Assembly (NCBI GenBank): GCA_963757135.1
Contig: CAVWQE010000009.1
Coordinates: 186,001-250,000 of the forward strand
Source: Gp1-AA145 sp963757135
GTDB taxonomy: Bacteria > Acidobacteriota > Terriglobia > Terriglobales > Acidobacteriaceae
Length of the DNA: 64,000 nt
Direction: 5' to 3'
The notes under the pieces were generated by a model, which worked only from the letters and a program-made list of their open reading frames with translations, had not been told where the DNA came from and made no database searches. Of the stretch, positions 7,115 to 13,963 are shown one piece after another. The stretch's first letter is position 1; the number at the start of each line of letters is the position of its first letter. The position numbers and the translations under genes are program-made.

Positions 7115-8161
7115 TCCGATATGCACCATCGTCCTCGACGCCGGCACAAAATCAGCTTCGCCTATGTGGTGCCGCTCTTCTTTCCTCCGAACCACCCCGC
7201 GAATGAAATCCGCGAGTTCATCGTCAGATGCGCCCCGGCGCATGAGTTCGTAAAGATCGTGGTCCCAGACGGAGAAGAGGCAGGTGCGAATCTTGCCATC
7301 CGAGGTGATGCGGATCCGGCTGCAGTGGCCGCAGAAAGGATGCGAAACCGGCGCAATAATGCCAATTTCGCCGATACCGTCATCAAAACGATAACGCCGC
7401 GCCGTCTCGCTGCGGGCGTGTGGAATCTCAACCAGCTGGCGGTATTCCGACATGCGCTCGAGAATTTCTTGCAGGGGGACCACGGTCGAGGGCGCCCAAA
7501 CACGATCTTCTTCCAGCGGCATGAATTCGATGAAGCGCACAATCACGCCTTCCTCGCGGGCGAACATGCCAAACGGAATCACCTGATCTTCGTTGAAGCC
7601 GCGCATGAGCACGCAGTTCACTTTCAACGGCCAAAGCCCGGCGCGTCGAGCGCCGCGAATGCCAGCGAGCATGTGATCAAATCCGCCTGGGACGCGGGTG
7701 ATACGAGTGAAGCGGTCGGGATCAACGGCGTCCATGCTGACCGTGATGCGGTTCAGGCCGGCATCTTTCAGTGACTGAGCCATGTCGGCGAGAAGATGAC
7801 CATTAGTGGTGATGGCGAGGTCGAGGAGATCCGGGCTCGCGTGGTAGAGCGGCGCTTCCAGCGCCGCGTCAGTCCGGGTAACTGACTGGGGCTTTAGCCC
7901 CTGAGGTTTTAATTTTGCCAGCTCACGAACGAAATCGACAATCCCACGCCGCAACAGCGGCTCGCCGCCAGTCAGGCGAATCTTAGTGATCCCAAGCGAC
8001 ACCATGACGCGCGCCATGCGCAGATAATCTTCGAACGGCAATTCTCCGTAGAGCGCACCCTCGTTGCCGGTCCGGCAATACACGCACTTGTAATTACAGC
8101 GATCCGTGATCGAAATCCGCAGGTCGGTGATGGCGCGTCCGAATTTGTCGATAAGAGGCAT
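7109..8161 (-). CDS. moaA: GTP 3',8-cyclase MoaA
   Basis: MoaA is the radical-SAM enzyme of the first step of molybdopterin cofactor synthesis. The start ATG at 8161 gives a protein with the SAM-cluster motif Cys22-x3-Cys26-x2-Cys29 (DRCNYKCVYC). It has KIRLTGGEPLLRRG and TTNGHLL in the barrel, and the second cluster motif FCGHC...RTCLFS. It ends in Gly-Gly (VHIGG), which the enzyme needs for activity. The frame extends 14 codons upstream, but those codons are heptad repeat. Residues about 83-108 (KPQGLKPQSVTRTDAALEAPLYHASPD) interrupt the usual short link between FVRELAKL and LAITTNG. They coincide with three consecutive palindromes and look like a repeat insertion. No other mo* gene is adjacent. 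Confidence 0.94.
   Translation of the reverse strand: MPLIDKFGRAITDLRISITDRCNYKCVYCRTGNEGALYGELPFEDYLRMARVMVSLGITKIRLTGGEPLLRRGIVDFVRELAKLKPQGLKPQSVTRTDAALEAPLYHASPDLLDLAITTNGHLLADMAQSLKDAGLNRITVSMDAVDPDRFTRITRVPGGFDHMLAGIRGARRAGLWPLKVNCVLMRGFNEDQVIPFGMFAREEGVIVRFIEFMPLEEDRVWAPSTVVPLQEILERMSEYRQLVEIPHARSETARRYRFDDGIGEIGIIAPVSHPFCGHCSRIRITSDGKIRTCLFSVWDHDLYELMRRGASDDELADFIRGVVRRKEERHHIGEADFVPASRTMVHIGG
7849..7901. repeat. Triple-hairpin repeat inserted in frame in moaA
   Basis: Three perfect hairpins sit side by side: GCGGCGC-TTCCA-GCGCCGC (7849-7867), GTCAGT-CCGGGTA-ACTGAC (7868-7886) and GGGGC-TTTA-GCCCC (7888-7901). They encode the residues that are extra relative to a typical MoaA. Confidence 0.75.
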
Positions 8162-8193
8162 CGTCGTTGGTCGCTGGTCGTTGGTCGTTGGCC
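8162..8193. repeat. Heptanucleotide-repeat array upstream of moaA
   Basis: The units TCGTTGG TCGCTGG TCGTTGG TCGTTGG run directly up to the moaA start codon. They leave no Shine-Dalgarno sequence of the usual kind there. The same unit recurs at 17571-17595 and 17658-17690. Confidence 0.7.
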
Positions 8194-8348
8194 AAATCCA
8201 CAAAAACTATCAGCCCATGGCGAACGACGATCAAGCTGGAGGGAAAACGGCAGGCGGAAACATCCCGACAAGCGTTTCCTTTCCAATGCTTCTTCACAAA
8301 ACGCAAGAAGCGGGAGGCGCAGGCGTTTCCGCCGGCACCCTCGGAGCG

Positions 8349-8373
8349 TGTGGCGCGGACACTCTTGTCCGCG
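8349..8373. repeat. Palindromic repeat, intergenic copy
   Basis: TGTGGCGCGGACACTCTTGT followed by CCGCG is identical to the copy inside nadA (5205-5229). It is preceded by a smaller hairpin (GGCG-TTTC-CGCC, 8322-8333). The rest of the 345-base spacer 8162-8506 shows no gene. Confidence 0.75.
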
Positions 8374-8506
8374 AACCGCTCACCGCCGCCTCGGCCTGGG
8401 TATGCCCTAAGGCCACTGCGGTCGGAAACTCAATTCAATTATAGATGCGCATCGGGTAGTGCAGGAAACAAGCTCAATCCCAGACGCGGGAAGCCATTGC
8501 GGCGAT

Positions 8507-9328
8507 TCATGGCTGGGCTCTTACTGCTGAATGCTGAGAGCTGTCGTTAAGAGCAGCCGCAATCGCCTTCTCTGCCATCGGAGCCATGATCGCAAATCCG
8601 GCTTTGTTGGGATGGAGACCGTCGTCAGCCAAGTCGCGTTTGAGCAGGCCCTTGTCATCGATCATGGGGGAAAAATAATCGAGGTAGATGAGATTATTTG
8701 CGGCGCAATAATCTTTAAGCCATTTATTTAACGCCAGAATTCTATCCATCGGCCGCTGCGCGAAAAAATCCTGTGAACGCGGCGTGTAATTGTGTACCGG
8801 CAGCACTGACGAGAAGATCACGCGAATTTTGTTTGCACGGGCGAGGTCAGCAAGGGACGCAAAGTTGGCTTCGATGTCTTCGTTCGAGATGGGGCCAGAG
8901 TTGCCGGCGATGTCGTTGGTTCCGGCAAGAATGACGACAATTTTGGGCTGCAGGTTAATCACGTCCTGGCGGAAGCGAACCAGCATCTGCGATGTGGTCT
9001 GGCCACCAATGCCGCGATTGACGTAAGGTTTGCTGGGGAAGGATTCGTCCAGCTTCCAGATGTCGGTGATCGAGTCGCCAAAAAACACTACGCGATTCTC
9101 ACCGGGCGCGGCCGGCTTGAGAGCGGCGTTGGCGTCACGATATCGCGCAAGCTGGCCGTAGTCATCGGTATAAACAGCGATTCGCGAGGCACGATATTGG
9201 TCTAACCCGGCGAATCCGGTGGAAGGGATAGTGAGGGCGGGCGCTTTAGGCTGTTCAGGGGCCGGCGTTTGCGCAAAAGCGGCCACGCAGCAAACAGCAA
9301 ACAAGCCGGCGGTAACGAGGCTCTTCAT
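8507..9328 (-). CDS. Secreted SGNH/GDSL-family hydrolase
   Basis: The start ATG 9328 has GGAGA ten bases upstream and gives a signal peptide (MKSLVTAGLFAVCCVAAFAQ). An ATG 27 bases earlier lacks a ribosome-binding site. SGNH blocks are in order: VVFFGDSITD (catalytic Ser), NRGIGGQT (oxyanion Gly), LAGTNDIAG (oxyanion Asn) and DGLHPN (catalytic Asp and His). The product is a periplasmic or secreted esterase/lipase; GDSL proteins of this type often deacetylate glycans, but the substrate is unknown. The last dozen residues (SSQHSAVRAQP) are encoded by a heptad-repeat array, so the native C-terminus was probably extended by the repeat. Confidence 0.88.
   Translation of the reverse strand: MKSLVTAGLFAVCCVAAFAQTPAPEQPKAPALTIPSTGFAGLDQYRASRIAVYTDDYGQLARYRDANAALKPAAPGENRVVFFGDSITDIWKLDESFPSKPYVNRGIGGQTTSQMLVRFRQDVINLQPKIVVILAGTNDIAGNSGPISNEDIEANFASLADLARANKIRVIFSSVLPVHNYTPRSQDFFAQRPMDRILALNKWLKDYCAANNLIYLDYFSPMIDDKGLLKRDLADDGLHPNKAGFAIMAPMAEKAIAAALNDSSQHSAVRAQP
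8522..8546. repeat. Heptanucleotide-repeat array in the GDSL gene 3' end
   Basis: ACTGCTG AATGCTG AGAGCTG TCG repeats at 7-base period and is translated as the C-terminal tail of the GDSL hydrolase. It has the same unit type (CAGNNNT on the other strand) as the array at 12480-12514. Confidence 0.55.
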
Positions 9329-9384
9329 TTCTTTTAATCTCCGAGAGATTGACATATTAACCTGAGCCGAGTGATTGAGCCGGG

Positions 9385-9491
9385 GACTCTCTCGCTATGG
9401 CGGGCGAGCTTTCCGCGAGACTCAGCAGCGACTACGGGAGAGAGATCCCTCGCTACGCTCGGGATGAACCCTCAGCGAGGCTTCGCCTCGC
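9385..9491. repeat. Cluster of palindromic repeats between the GDSL and ETF-QO genes
   Basis: Palindromes include ATCCC-tcgctacgctc-GGGAT (9444-9465) and GCGAGGC-TTC-GCCTCGC (9475-9491), preceded by CTCTCTCGC/GCGGGCGAG segments. This is the only material in the spacer 9329-9499, and it may terminate the ETF operon transcript reading leftwards. Confidence 0.5.
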
Positions 9492-9499
9492 CTACGGAC

Positions 9500-11215
9500 T
9501 CACATTCCATCGTAGTTCGGCCCGCCGCCGCCCTCGGGCGGGACCCAGGTGATGATCTGGTACGGGTCCTGAATATCGCAGGTCTTACAGTGCACGCAAT
9601 TCGAGGGGTTCAGGGAGATGCGCTTGCCATTCGGGGCAGCCGCATCGTCAAGCAATTCGTAAACATTGGCCGGACAGAAATGCTGGCAGGGGCTGCCGAA
9701 TTCCTGCACGCAGCGCGATTCGCAAATGTTGGTATCGTGGATGATCAAGTGGGCGGGCTGGTCTTCTTCATGTTTTGTGCCGGAATGATAGAGGTCGGTG
9801 AGTTTGTCGAATGTGAGCTTGCCATCGCCTTTTGCGGGACCGATCAGCCCCGCGTCGGGTCCGCCATCCGCAGGCAGATCGCGCAACTTTTTGATGCGGG
9901 TGTAACCGGCTGTGCCAGGATAGCGGCTGCGAACGCCCCTTCCGCCGGTGAACTGCTGAATACCGGCGTGAATCATTCCGCGCCAGAAGCTGTGTTCGAA
10001 TCCCTGATGGAAGTTGCGGACCTTCCAAAGTTCTTCTTTGATCCAGCTGGATTCGACATTCTGCTGGAAGGACCTGAGCGATGCTGCCGAAAAATCATCC
10101 TTTTTCAGAGCTTCGAATGCAGTTTCGGCGGCCAGCATGCCGCTCTTGATCGCGAGATGAATTCCTTTCAGGCGCTGCGAATTCAAAAAGCCGGCAGAAT
10201 CGCCAAGAATCATCCAGCCGTCTCCCGCCACAGGCGGAATCGCCCACCAGCCGCCATAAGGCATCGATTTTGCTCCATAGCGGACCATCTTGCCACCCTC
10301 AAGCAATTTCGCCACGAAAGGATGCCGCTTGAATTCCTGCAACACACGCTGCGGGTCGAGGCGTGGATCGGGATAGTCGAGGCCAGTGACGAAGCCGAGC
10401 GACATGATATTGTCGCGGCTACCGTAAATCCAGGCGCCGCCATATTCGCGCGAGGTGAGCGGCCAACCCATGGTATAGATTACTTCGCCAGGTGCGATAC
10501 GGCCGCCGGGAACTTCCCACAATTCCTTAATTCCCTGGCCGTAGGTCTGCGGATTGCGACCTTTCGCGAGATCGAATTTTTGAATCAGCTGCTTGGTGAG
10601 TGATCCGCGCGTTCCTTCGGCGAGGATCGTGACCTTGGCCCGCAAATCGTATCCGGGCTCGAAATTCGATTTCGGTTGATTATTTTTGTCGAGGCCTTTG
10701 TCGTCGGTACGGACCCCGGCGACGCGACTCTCGTCGTAAAGAAGTTCCGATCCGGCGAAGCCGGTAAAAACCGTCACTCCGGCAGCTTCGACTTTGCCGC
10801 CGAGCCACTTCACAAAGCGATTGAGCGAGATGACGTAGTTTCCGTGATCGCGTAGCGGCGGCGGTGTGATGGGAAACTTCAGTTTGCCTTTTTCAGTCAG
10901 GAAGTAAACCGCTTCCTTCGACACAGGTGCATCGAGCGGCGCTTCCTTTTCGAATTCCGGCAGCAACTCGCGCATGGATCGCGGATCGAGAAGCGCGCCG
11001 GAGAGGCAATGCTGCCCGATTTCGCGGGCTTTCTCCAGAACGTAAATATTTTCTTTGCTCAGCTGCGAGTCAGGATTCTTCGCATTGTGTTCGTCGATGA
11101 GTTGCGAAAGGCGCAGAGCGCAAGCCATCCCCGCTGGCCCACCACCGACGATGACAACATCCGCAGGCATTTTCGGGCGAGAGAGGTTTTGGGGAGGTTT
11201 GCGGAAGACAAGCAT
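9500..11215 (-). CDS. Electron transfer flavoprotein-ubiquinone oxidoreductase (ETF-QO)
   Basis: ETF-QO passes electrons from reduced ETF to the quinone pool at the membrane. The 571-residue product has the FAD dinucleotide-binding motif VVIVGGGPAGMA at about 20-31, the ETF-QO central blocks (GCxSGAL-like HCLSGALLDP, MPYGGW, GDSAGFLNSQRLKG), and a C-terminal ferredoxin-like part. The cluster ligands are in ESRCVQEFGSPCQHFC and NCVHCKTCDIQDP, ending WVPPEGGGGPNYDGM. Length matches the family. It starts four bases after the etfA stop codon, so it is the last gene of the etf operon. Confidence 0.96.
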   Translation of the reverse strand: MLVFRKPPQNLSRPKMPADVVIVGGGPAGMACALRLSQLIDEHNAKNPDSQLSKENIYVLEKAREIGQHCLSGALLDPRSMRELLPEFEKEAPLDAPVSKEAVYFLTEKGKLKFPITPPPLRDHGNYVISLNRFVKWLGGKVEAAGVTVFTGFAGSELLYDESRVAGVRTDDKGLDKNNQPKSNFEPGYDLRAKVTILAEGTRGSLTKQLIQKFDLAKGRNPQTYGQGIKELWEVPGGRIAPGEVIYTMGWPLTSREYGGAWIYGSRDNIMSLGFVTGLDYPDPRLDPQRVLQEFKRHPFVAKLLEGGKMVRYGAKSMPYGGWWAIPPVAGDGWMILGDSAGFLNSQRLKGIHLAIKSGMLAAETAFEALKKDDFSAASLRSFQQNVESSWIKEELWKVRNFHQGFEHSFWRGMIHAGIQQFTGGRGVRSRYPGTAGYTRIKKLRDLPADGGPDAGLIGPAKGDGKLTFDKLTDLYHSGTKHEEDQPAHLIIHDTNICESRCVQEFGSPCQHFCPANVYELLDDAAAPNGKRISLNPSNCVHCKTCDIQDPYQIITWVPPEGGGGPNYDGM

Positions 11216-11219
11216 CGGA

Positions 11220-12209
11220 TTAGCTGCGTGCCTTTTTCACTTCCTCAATCAGCGGCGGGACAATGTCAAACAAATTTCCTACCACCGCCACATCTGCGAT
11301 CTCAAAGATCGGCGCTTCGTGATCTTTGTTGATCGCGACCACAGAACGCGCCCCTTTCATGCCAACGATGTGCTGAATCGCGCCGCTGATGCCGAGCGCG
11401 AGGTAGAGCTTGGGCGCGACGGTCTGGCCCGAGGAACCGATCTGGCGGTCCATGGGAAGCCAACCCGAGTCGCAGATGGGGCGCGACGCCGCAATCTCGC
11501 CGCCCAGAGCCTCTGCAAGCTGCTTCGCCAGTTCGATATTCTTCTGCTCTTTTATTCCGCGCCCGACGGAGACGATGATTTCAGCCTGGGTCAGATCGAC
11601 TGCTTGTTTGGCTTCTTTGAATACTTCCTGGGGCTTGTTGCGAATCTTGTCGGACGGAACATCGACCTGCACGGTTTCAACCGGCGCAGCGCTGGCTCCG
11701 GCTTCGACCTTATCTCCACGAAACGCGCCATTCTGAAACGTGACAAACCATGGCGCATCGCAGGCGAAACTCACGTCGGCCGCAAACTTTCCCTGAAACA
11801 TCTGGCGGGTGAACAGAAGCCTGTCGCCATCTTTTCGATAGGCGATGCAGTCGCTCATCACGGTGCGCTGCATTGATGTGGCGAGTTGGGGGATAAAGTC
11901 ACGCACCTGGTAGGTGTGCGGCATGAGCACCAGCTTCGGCTTCTTCTCCGAAAGGAATTGCTTCAGCGCGGAGGAGAATGCGTCCGGTGTGTAAGGATTG
12001 AGTGCTGCACCCTCGACCGCGTAAACCTTACTGACTTTCTTGCCCGCGATCTCAGAAGCGATCGCGGCCACGCCCGAACCAACAACCGCAGCATCAAGTG
12101 TCCAACCGGTTTCAGCGGCAAGAGACTGCCCTGCCCTGAGCGTTTCCCACGACGCGCGGTTCAGTTTTCCTTCGCGCTGCTCTACTACAACCAGAATTGT
12201 TTCAGGCAT
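11220..12209 (-). CDS. etfA: Electron transfer flavoprotein alpha subunit
   Basis: The 329-residue protein opens with the MPETILVVVEQREGKLNRAS strand. It ends with the FAD-binding C-terminal domain: VGRGIKEQKNIELAKQLAEALGGEIAASRPICDSGW in pieces, then QIGSSGQTVAPKLYLALGISG, then AINKDHEAPIFEIADVAVVGN. These are the classical ETF-alpha signatures. With EtfB it accepts electrons from acyl-CoA dehydrogenases and hands them to the ETF-QO encoded just downstream. It is separated from etfB by a small membrane-protein gene. Confidence 0.96.
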   Translation of the reverse strand: MPETILVVVEQREGKLNRASWETLRAGQSLAAETGWTLDAAVVGSGVAAIASEIAGKKVSKVYAVEGAALNPYTPDAFSSALKQFLSEKKPKLVLMPHTYQVRDFIPQLATSMQRTVMSDCIAYRKDGDRLLFTRQMFQGKFAADVSFACDAPWFVTFQNGAFRGDKVEAGASAAPVETVQVDVPSDKIRNKPQEVFKEAKQAVDLTQAEIIVSVGRGIKEQKNIELAKQLAEALGGEIAASRPICDSGWLPMDRQIGSSGQTVAPKLYLALGISGAIQHIVGMKGARSVVAINKDHEAPIFEIADVAVVGNLFDIVPPLIEEVKKARS

Positions 12210-12221
12210 GTCTTTCCGGAG

Positions 12222-12464
12222 TTACTCGGTCAAAGATCCGCGTTTAATGCGGCCGACTATCAGCAGCGTCAGTCCGGTCAAGCCCTGAATCAGAAACCAG
12301 AAGGCATAGAGATAGGACCCGCCTTTGATTCCGCTGTAAATAAATGCCATGAAGATGAGATCAGTCCAGAGCAGCAACTTTCCTGCAGTCATAAGCACAG
12401 ATCCACGAGTTTCGTCGCCACCCAGTTGGACCTCTTCTTCGCGAATCATTTGTAAGCCCGACAT
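12222..12464 (-). CDS. Small two-helix membrane protein within the etf operon
   Basis: The ATG at 12464 has a perfect AGGAGGGTCA ribosome-binding region. The 80-residue product has two hydrophobic helices (about 27-46 and 50-70, the second IQGLTGLTLLIVG) and a charged N-terminus. It lies 12 bases upstream of etfA and follows etfB, so it is translated from the etf mRNA. I do not recognise the family. A role helping ETF-QO or a dehydrogenase sit at the membrane is conceivable but unsupported. Confidence 0.7.
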   Translation of the reverse strand: MSGLQMIREEEVQLGGDETRGSVLMTAGKLLLWTDLIFMAFIYSGIKGGSYLYAFWFLIQGLTGLTLLIVGRIKRGSLTE

Positions 12465-12479
12465 TGACCCTCCTGAAAA

Positions 12480-12514
12480 CAGCCGTCAGTCATCAGCATT
12501 CAGCTATCAGCTGA
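12480..12514. repeat. Heptanucleotide-repeat array between etfB and the small membrane gene
   Basis: Five consecutive 7-mers, CAGCCGT CAGTCAT CAGCATT CAGCTAT CAGCTGA, follow the form CAGNNNT. They begin ten bases beyond the etfB stop on the operon transcript. Confidence 0.75.
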
Positions 12515-12523
12515 AATCTTCCG

Positions 12524-13294
12524 CTAAAGCACTCGAATCTCGTTGCGCAACTTGTCCACTAGTTTCTTTGCGATCTCCCCTGCGCTGCCTTCCAGATACT
12601 CCGTCTTTTTGGTTTTCTGCGGGATGTATATGCGCTCGATCTTTTGCATGTTAGTGCCAATGTTCGATTGCACGTCGGCCATGGTCACTTTACGCATAGG
12701 CTTGTTCTTGGCCTGTTTGATGCCAATTAGTGTCGCATAACGCAGTTTGTTGATTCCGGATTGAATGGTGAGAACGGCGGGTAGCGGTATGTCCACAAAC
12801 TGAAAGAATCCGGCTTCAAGCTCGCGCTTGACTTTGATTCCGGCATCCGTCTTCTCAATCTGCATGATGATAGTAGCGTGGGGCCAGCCAAGGAGTTGAG
12901 CGAGAATCACGCCGGTCTGCGCAAAACCGTAATCGTCAGACTGCAGGCCGGTAAAGATCAGGTCAAACTGCTCGTCTTTGATGGCTAGCGCGAAAGCGCG
13001 CGCCGTGTTGAATGCATCGAGACCAACGAAGGCACTGTCCTCAAGTTGAATGGCGCGGTCTGCACCCTTGGCAAGGGCTTCGCGCAATACCTGCTGCGCT
13101 CGCGCCGGGCCAGCGGTGATGACTACAACCTCTCCACCGTGCTTCTCTTTCTGCCGCAGCGCTTCTTCCAGCGCGTAGGCATCGGGTTCATTGACTTCGT
13201 AGGAGACGTCTTCGCGGATCCAGGTTCCGGCTTCATTCAGCTTGAGCGGCGCATCTTTCTGCGGCACCTGCTTCATGCATACCAGTATGTTCAA
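12524..13294 (-). CDS. etfB: Electron transfer flavoprotein beta subunit
   Basis: The protein begins NILVCMKQVPQKDAPLKL, the standard ETF-beta start, and contains LEEALRQKEKHGGEVVVITAGP, DLIFTGLQSDDYGFAQTG (AMP and FAD contacts) and LPAVLTIQSGINKLRYATL. The start is taken as TTG 13294, preceded by GAGGAG seven bases upstream. The open frame extends 21 codons further, but those codons are unlike ETF-beta. The 256-residue length fits the family. It is the first gene of etfB-(membrane protein)-etfA-ETFQO. The electrons come from acyl-CoA dehydrogenases, whose genes are not in this window. Confidence 0.95.
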   Translation of the reverse strand: MNILVCMKQVPQKDAPLKLNEAGTWIREDVSYEVNEPDAYALEEALRQKEKHGGEVVVITAGPARAQQVLREALAKGADRAIQLEDSAFVGLDAFNTARAFALAIKDEQFDLIFTGLQSDDYGFAQTGVILAQLLGWPHATIIMQIEKTDAGIKVKRELEAGFFQFVDIPLPAVLTIQSGINKLRYATLIGIKQAKNKPMRKVTMADVQSNIGTNMQKIERIYIPQKTKKTEYLEGSAGEIAKKLVDKLRNEIRVL

Positions 13295-13353
13295 ACCAGC
13301 GCTCCTCGAAAAAGCAAACCCGTCAGTATAAATGAAGAATTGGACCTTGTGAT

Positions 13354-13629
13354 TCAATCAGTGAATACGACGGATTGAAGCCCAGAAATGTCGAAGCGTT
13401 TCCGGCAGCGGACGTTCTTGCAGCCCATGACGTCATCTTTTCGCATCATGTAGGAGCGCGCCTTAGCAAAACGGGCGCGGTCCCGTTCGTCCGCACGCCC
13501 GGCAAGCTGGCGTTTCTTGGTACGGACCAGCCAGGTCACTTCGTACTCAGCTGCCTGATGACAATGTGGGCAGTTCAGAGTGGCTGGCTTCTTTTCGGGA
13601 CGCTCATCAAAGAAATCACGTTCATCCAT
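13354..13629 (-). CDS. Small zinc-ribbon protein
   Basis: The 91-residue protein has CPHC near residue 20 and CKNVRC near residue 70, a likely four-cysteine zinc site. A strongly basic stretch lies between them (TKKRQLAGRADERDRARFAKARS). The start ATG 13629 has AAGGA at good spacing. It lies 59 bases upstream of the etfB start on the same strand and is divergent from the small basic gene at 13724. Its function is unknown; nucleic-acid binding is plausible from the composition only. Confidence 0.65.
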   Translation of the reverse strand: MDERDFFDERPEKKPATLNCPHCHQAAEYEVTWLVRTKKRQLAGRADERDRARFAKARSYMMRKDDVMGCKNVRCRKRFDISGLQSVVFTD

Positions 13630-13723
13630 GGGTTTTCCTTGGCTCTTCCTTCTTGGTCTCAGAGTATTCTACAGAGTCTGATGGCCGGAATGCTGTGTAC
13701 CGCGACAAGCTCAGGAAAACAGA

Positions 13724-13900
13724 ATGACTCGCAAAAAGAAAGTTAAGCCTTTTCGGGCGGTCGCAGCGGTGAAGGCACTGGCTCGCGAGCGGATTGGTGA
13801 ACCTCGGCCGGCCCAGGTTGTTCCCGACCTCAAAAAAAAGAAGGAGTCCTCCGAGAAGCACAAAGCCACGCTCGGCCAACTATTAAAAGGGGACGATTAG
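13724..13900 (+). CDS. 58-residue lysine-rich protein of unknown function
   Basis: ATG 13724 is preceded by AGGAAAAC. The 58-codon frame ends in TAG at 13900 and encodes a highly basic peptide starting MTRKKKVKPFRAVAAVKALARERIG in pieces and ending LGQLLKGDD. Three Lys-rich clusters and no hydrophobic segment suggest a soluble nucleic-acid- or ribosome-associated protein. A good ribosome-binding site, a divergent partner and a terminator immediately after the stop favour a real gene, although no homologue is recognised. Confidence 0.6.
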   Translation: MTRKKKVKPFRAVAAVKALARERIGEPRPAQVVPDLKKKKESSEKHKATLGQLLKGDD

Positions 13901-13911
13901 GCCTGCGTTTT

Positions 13912-13936
13912 CGAAAATCCTGCCGCGGCTCAGGAT
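13912..13936 (-). terminator. Terminator after glnD
   Basis: Read on the minus strand, ATCCTG-AGCCGCGG-CAGGAT is followed by TTTTCG, 28 bases beyond the glnD stop. On the plus strand it lies 12 bases after the stop of the small basic gene, so it may serve both. Confidence 0.6.
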
Positions 13937-13963
13937 GATCGTGACTGCTGGCTGCGCGGATGC

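Noticed and set aside
8162..8506. Molybdenum-cofactor riboswitch upstream of moaA
   Set aside because: I could not find the conserved core. The leader consists of heptads and palindromic repeats.
9445..9465. Possible riboswitch or attenuator after the ETF operon
   Set aside because: The sequence is a plain palindromic repeat on the 3' side of the genes and has no ligand-type consensus.
9371..10603. Long open frame (410 codons) on the plus strand opposite the ETF-QO gene
   Set aside because: It is antisense to a gene with clear FAD and iron-sulfur motifs. The composition is that of a mirrored GC-rich gene, and it has no recognisable domain.
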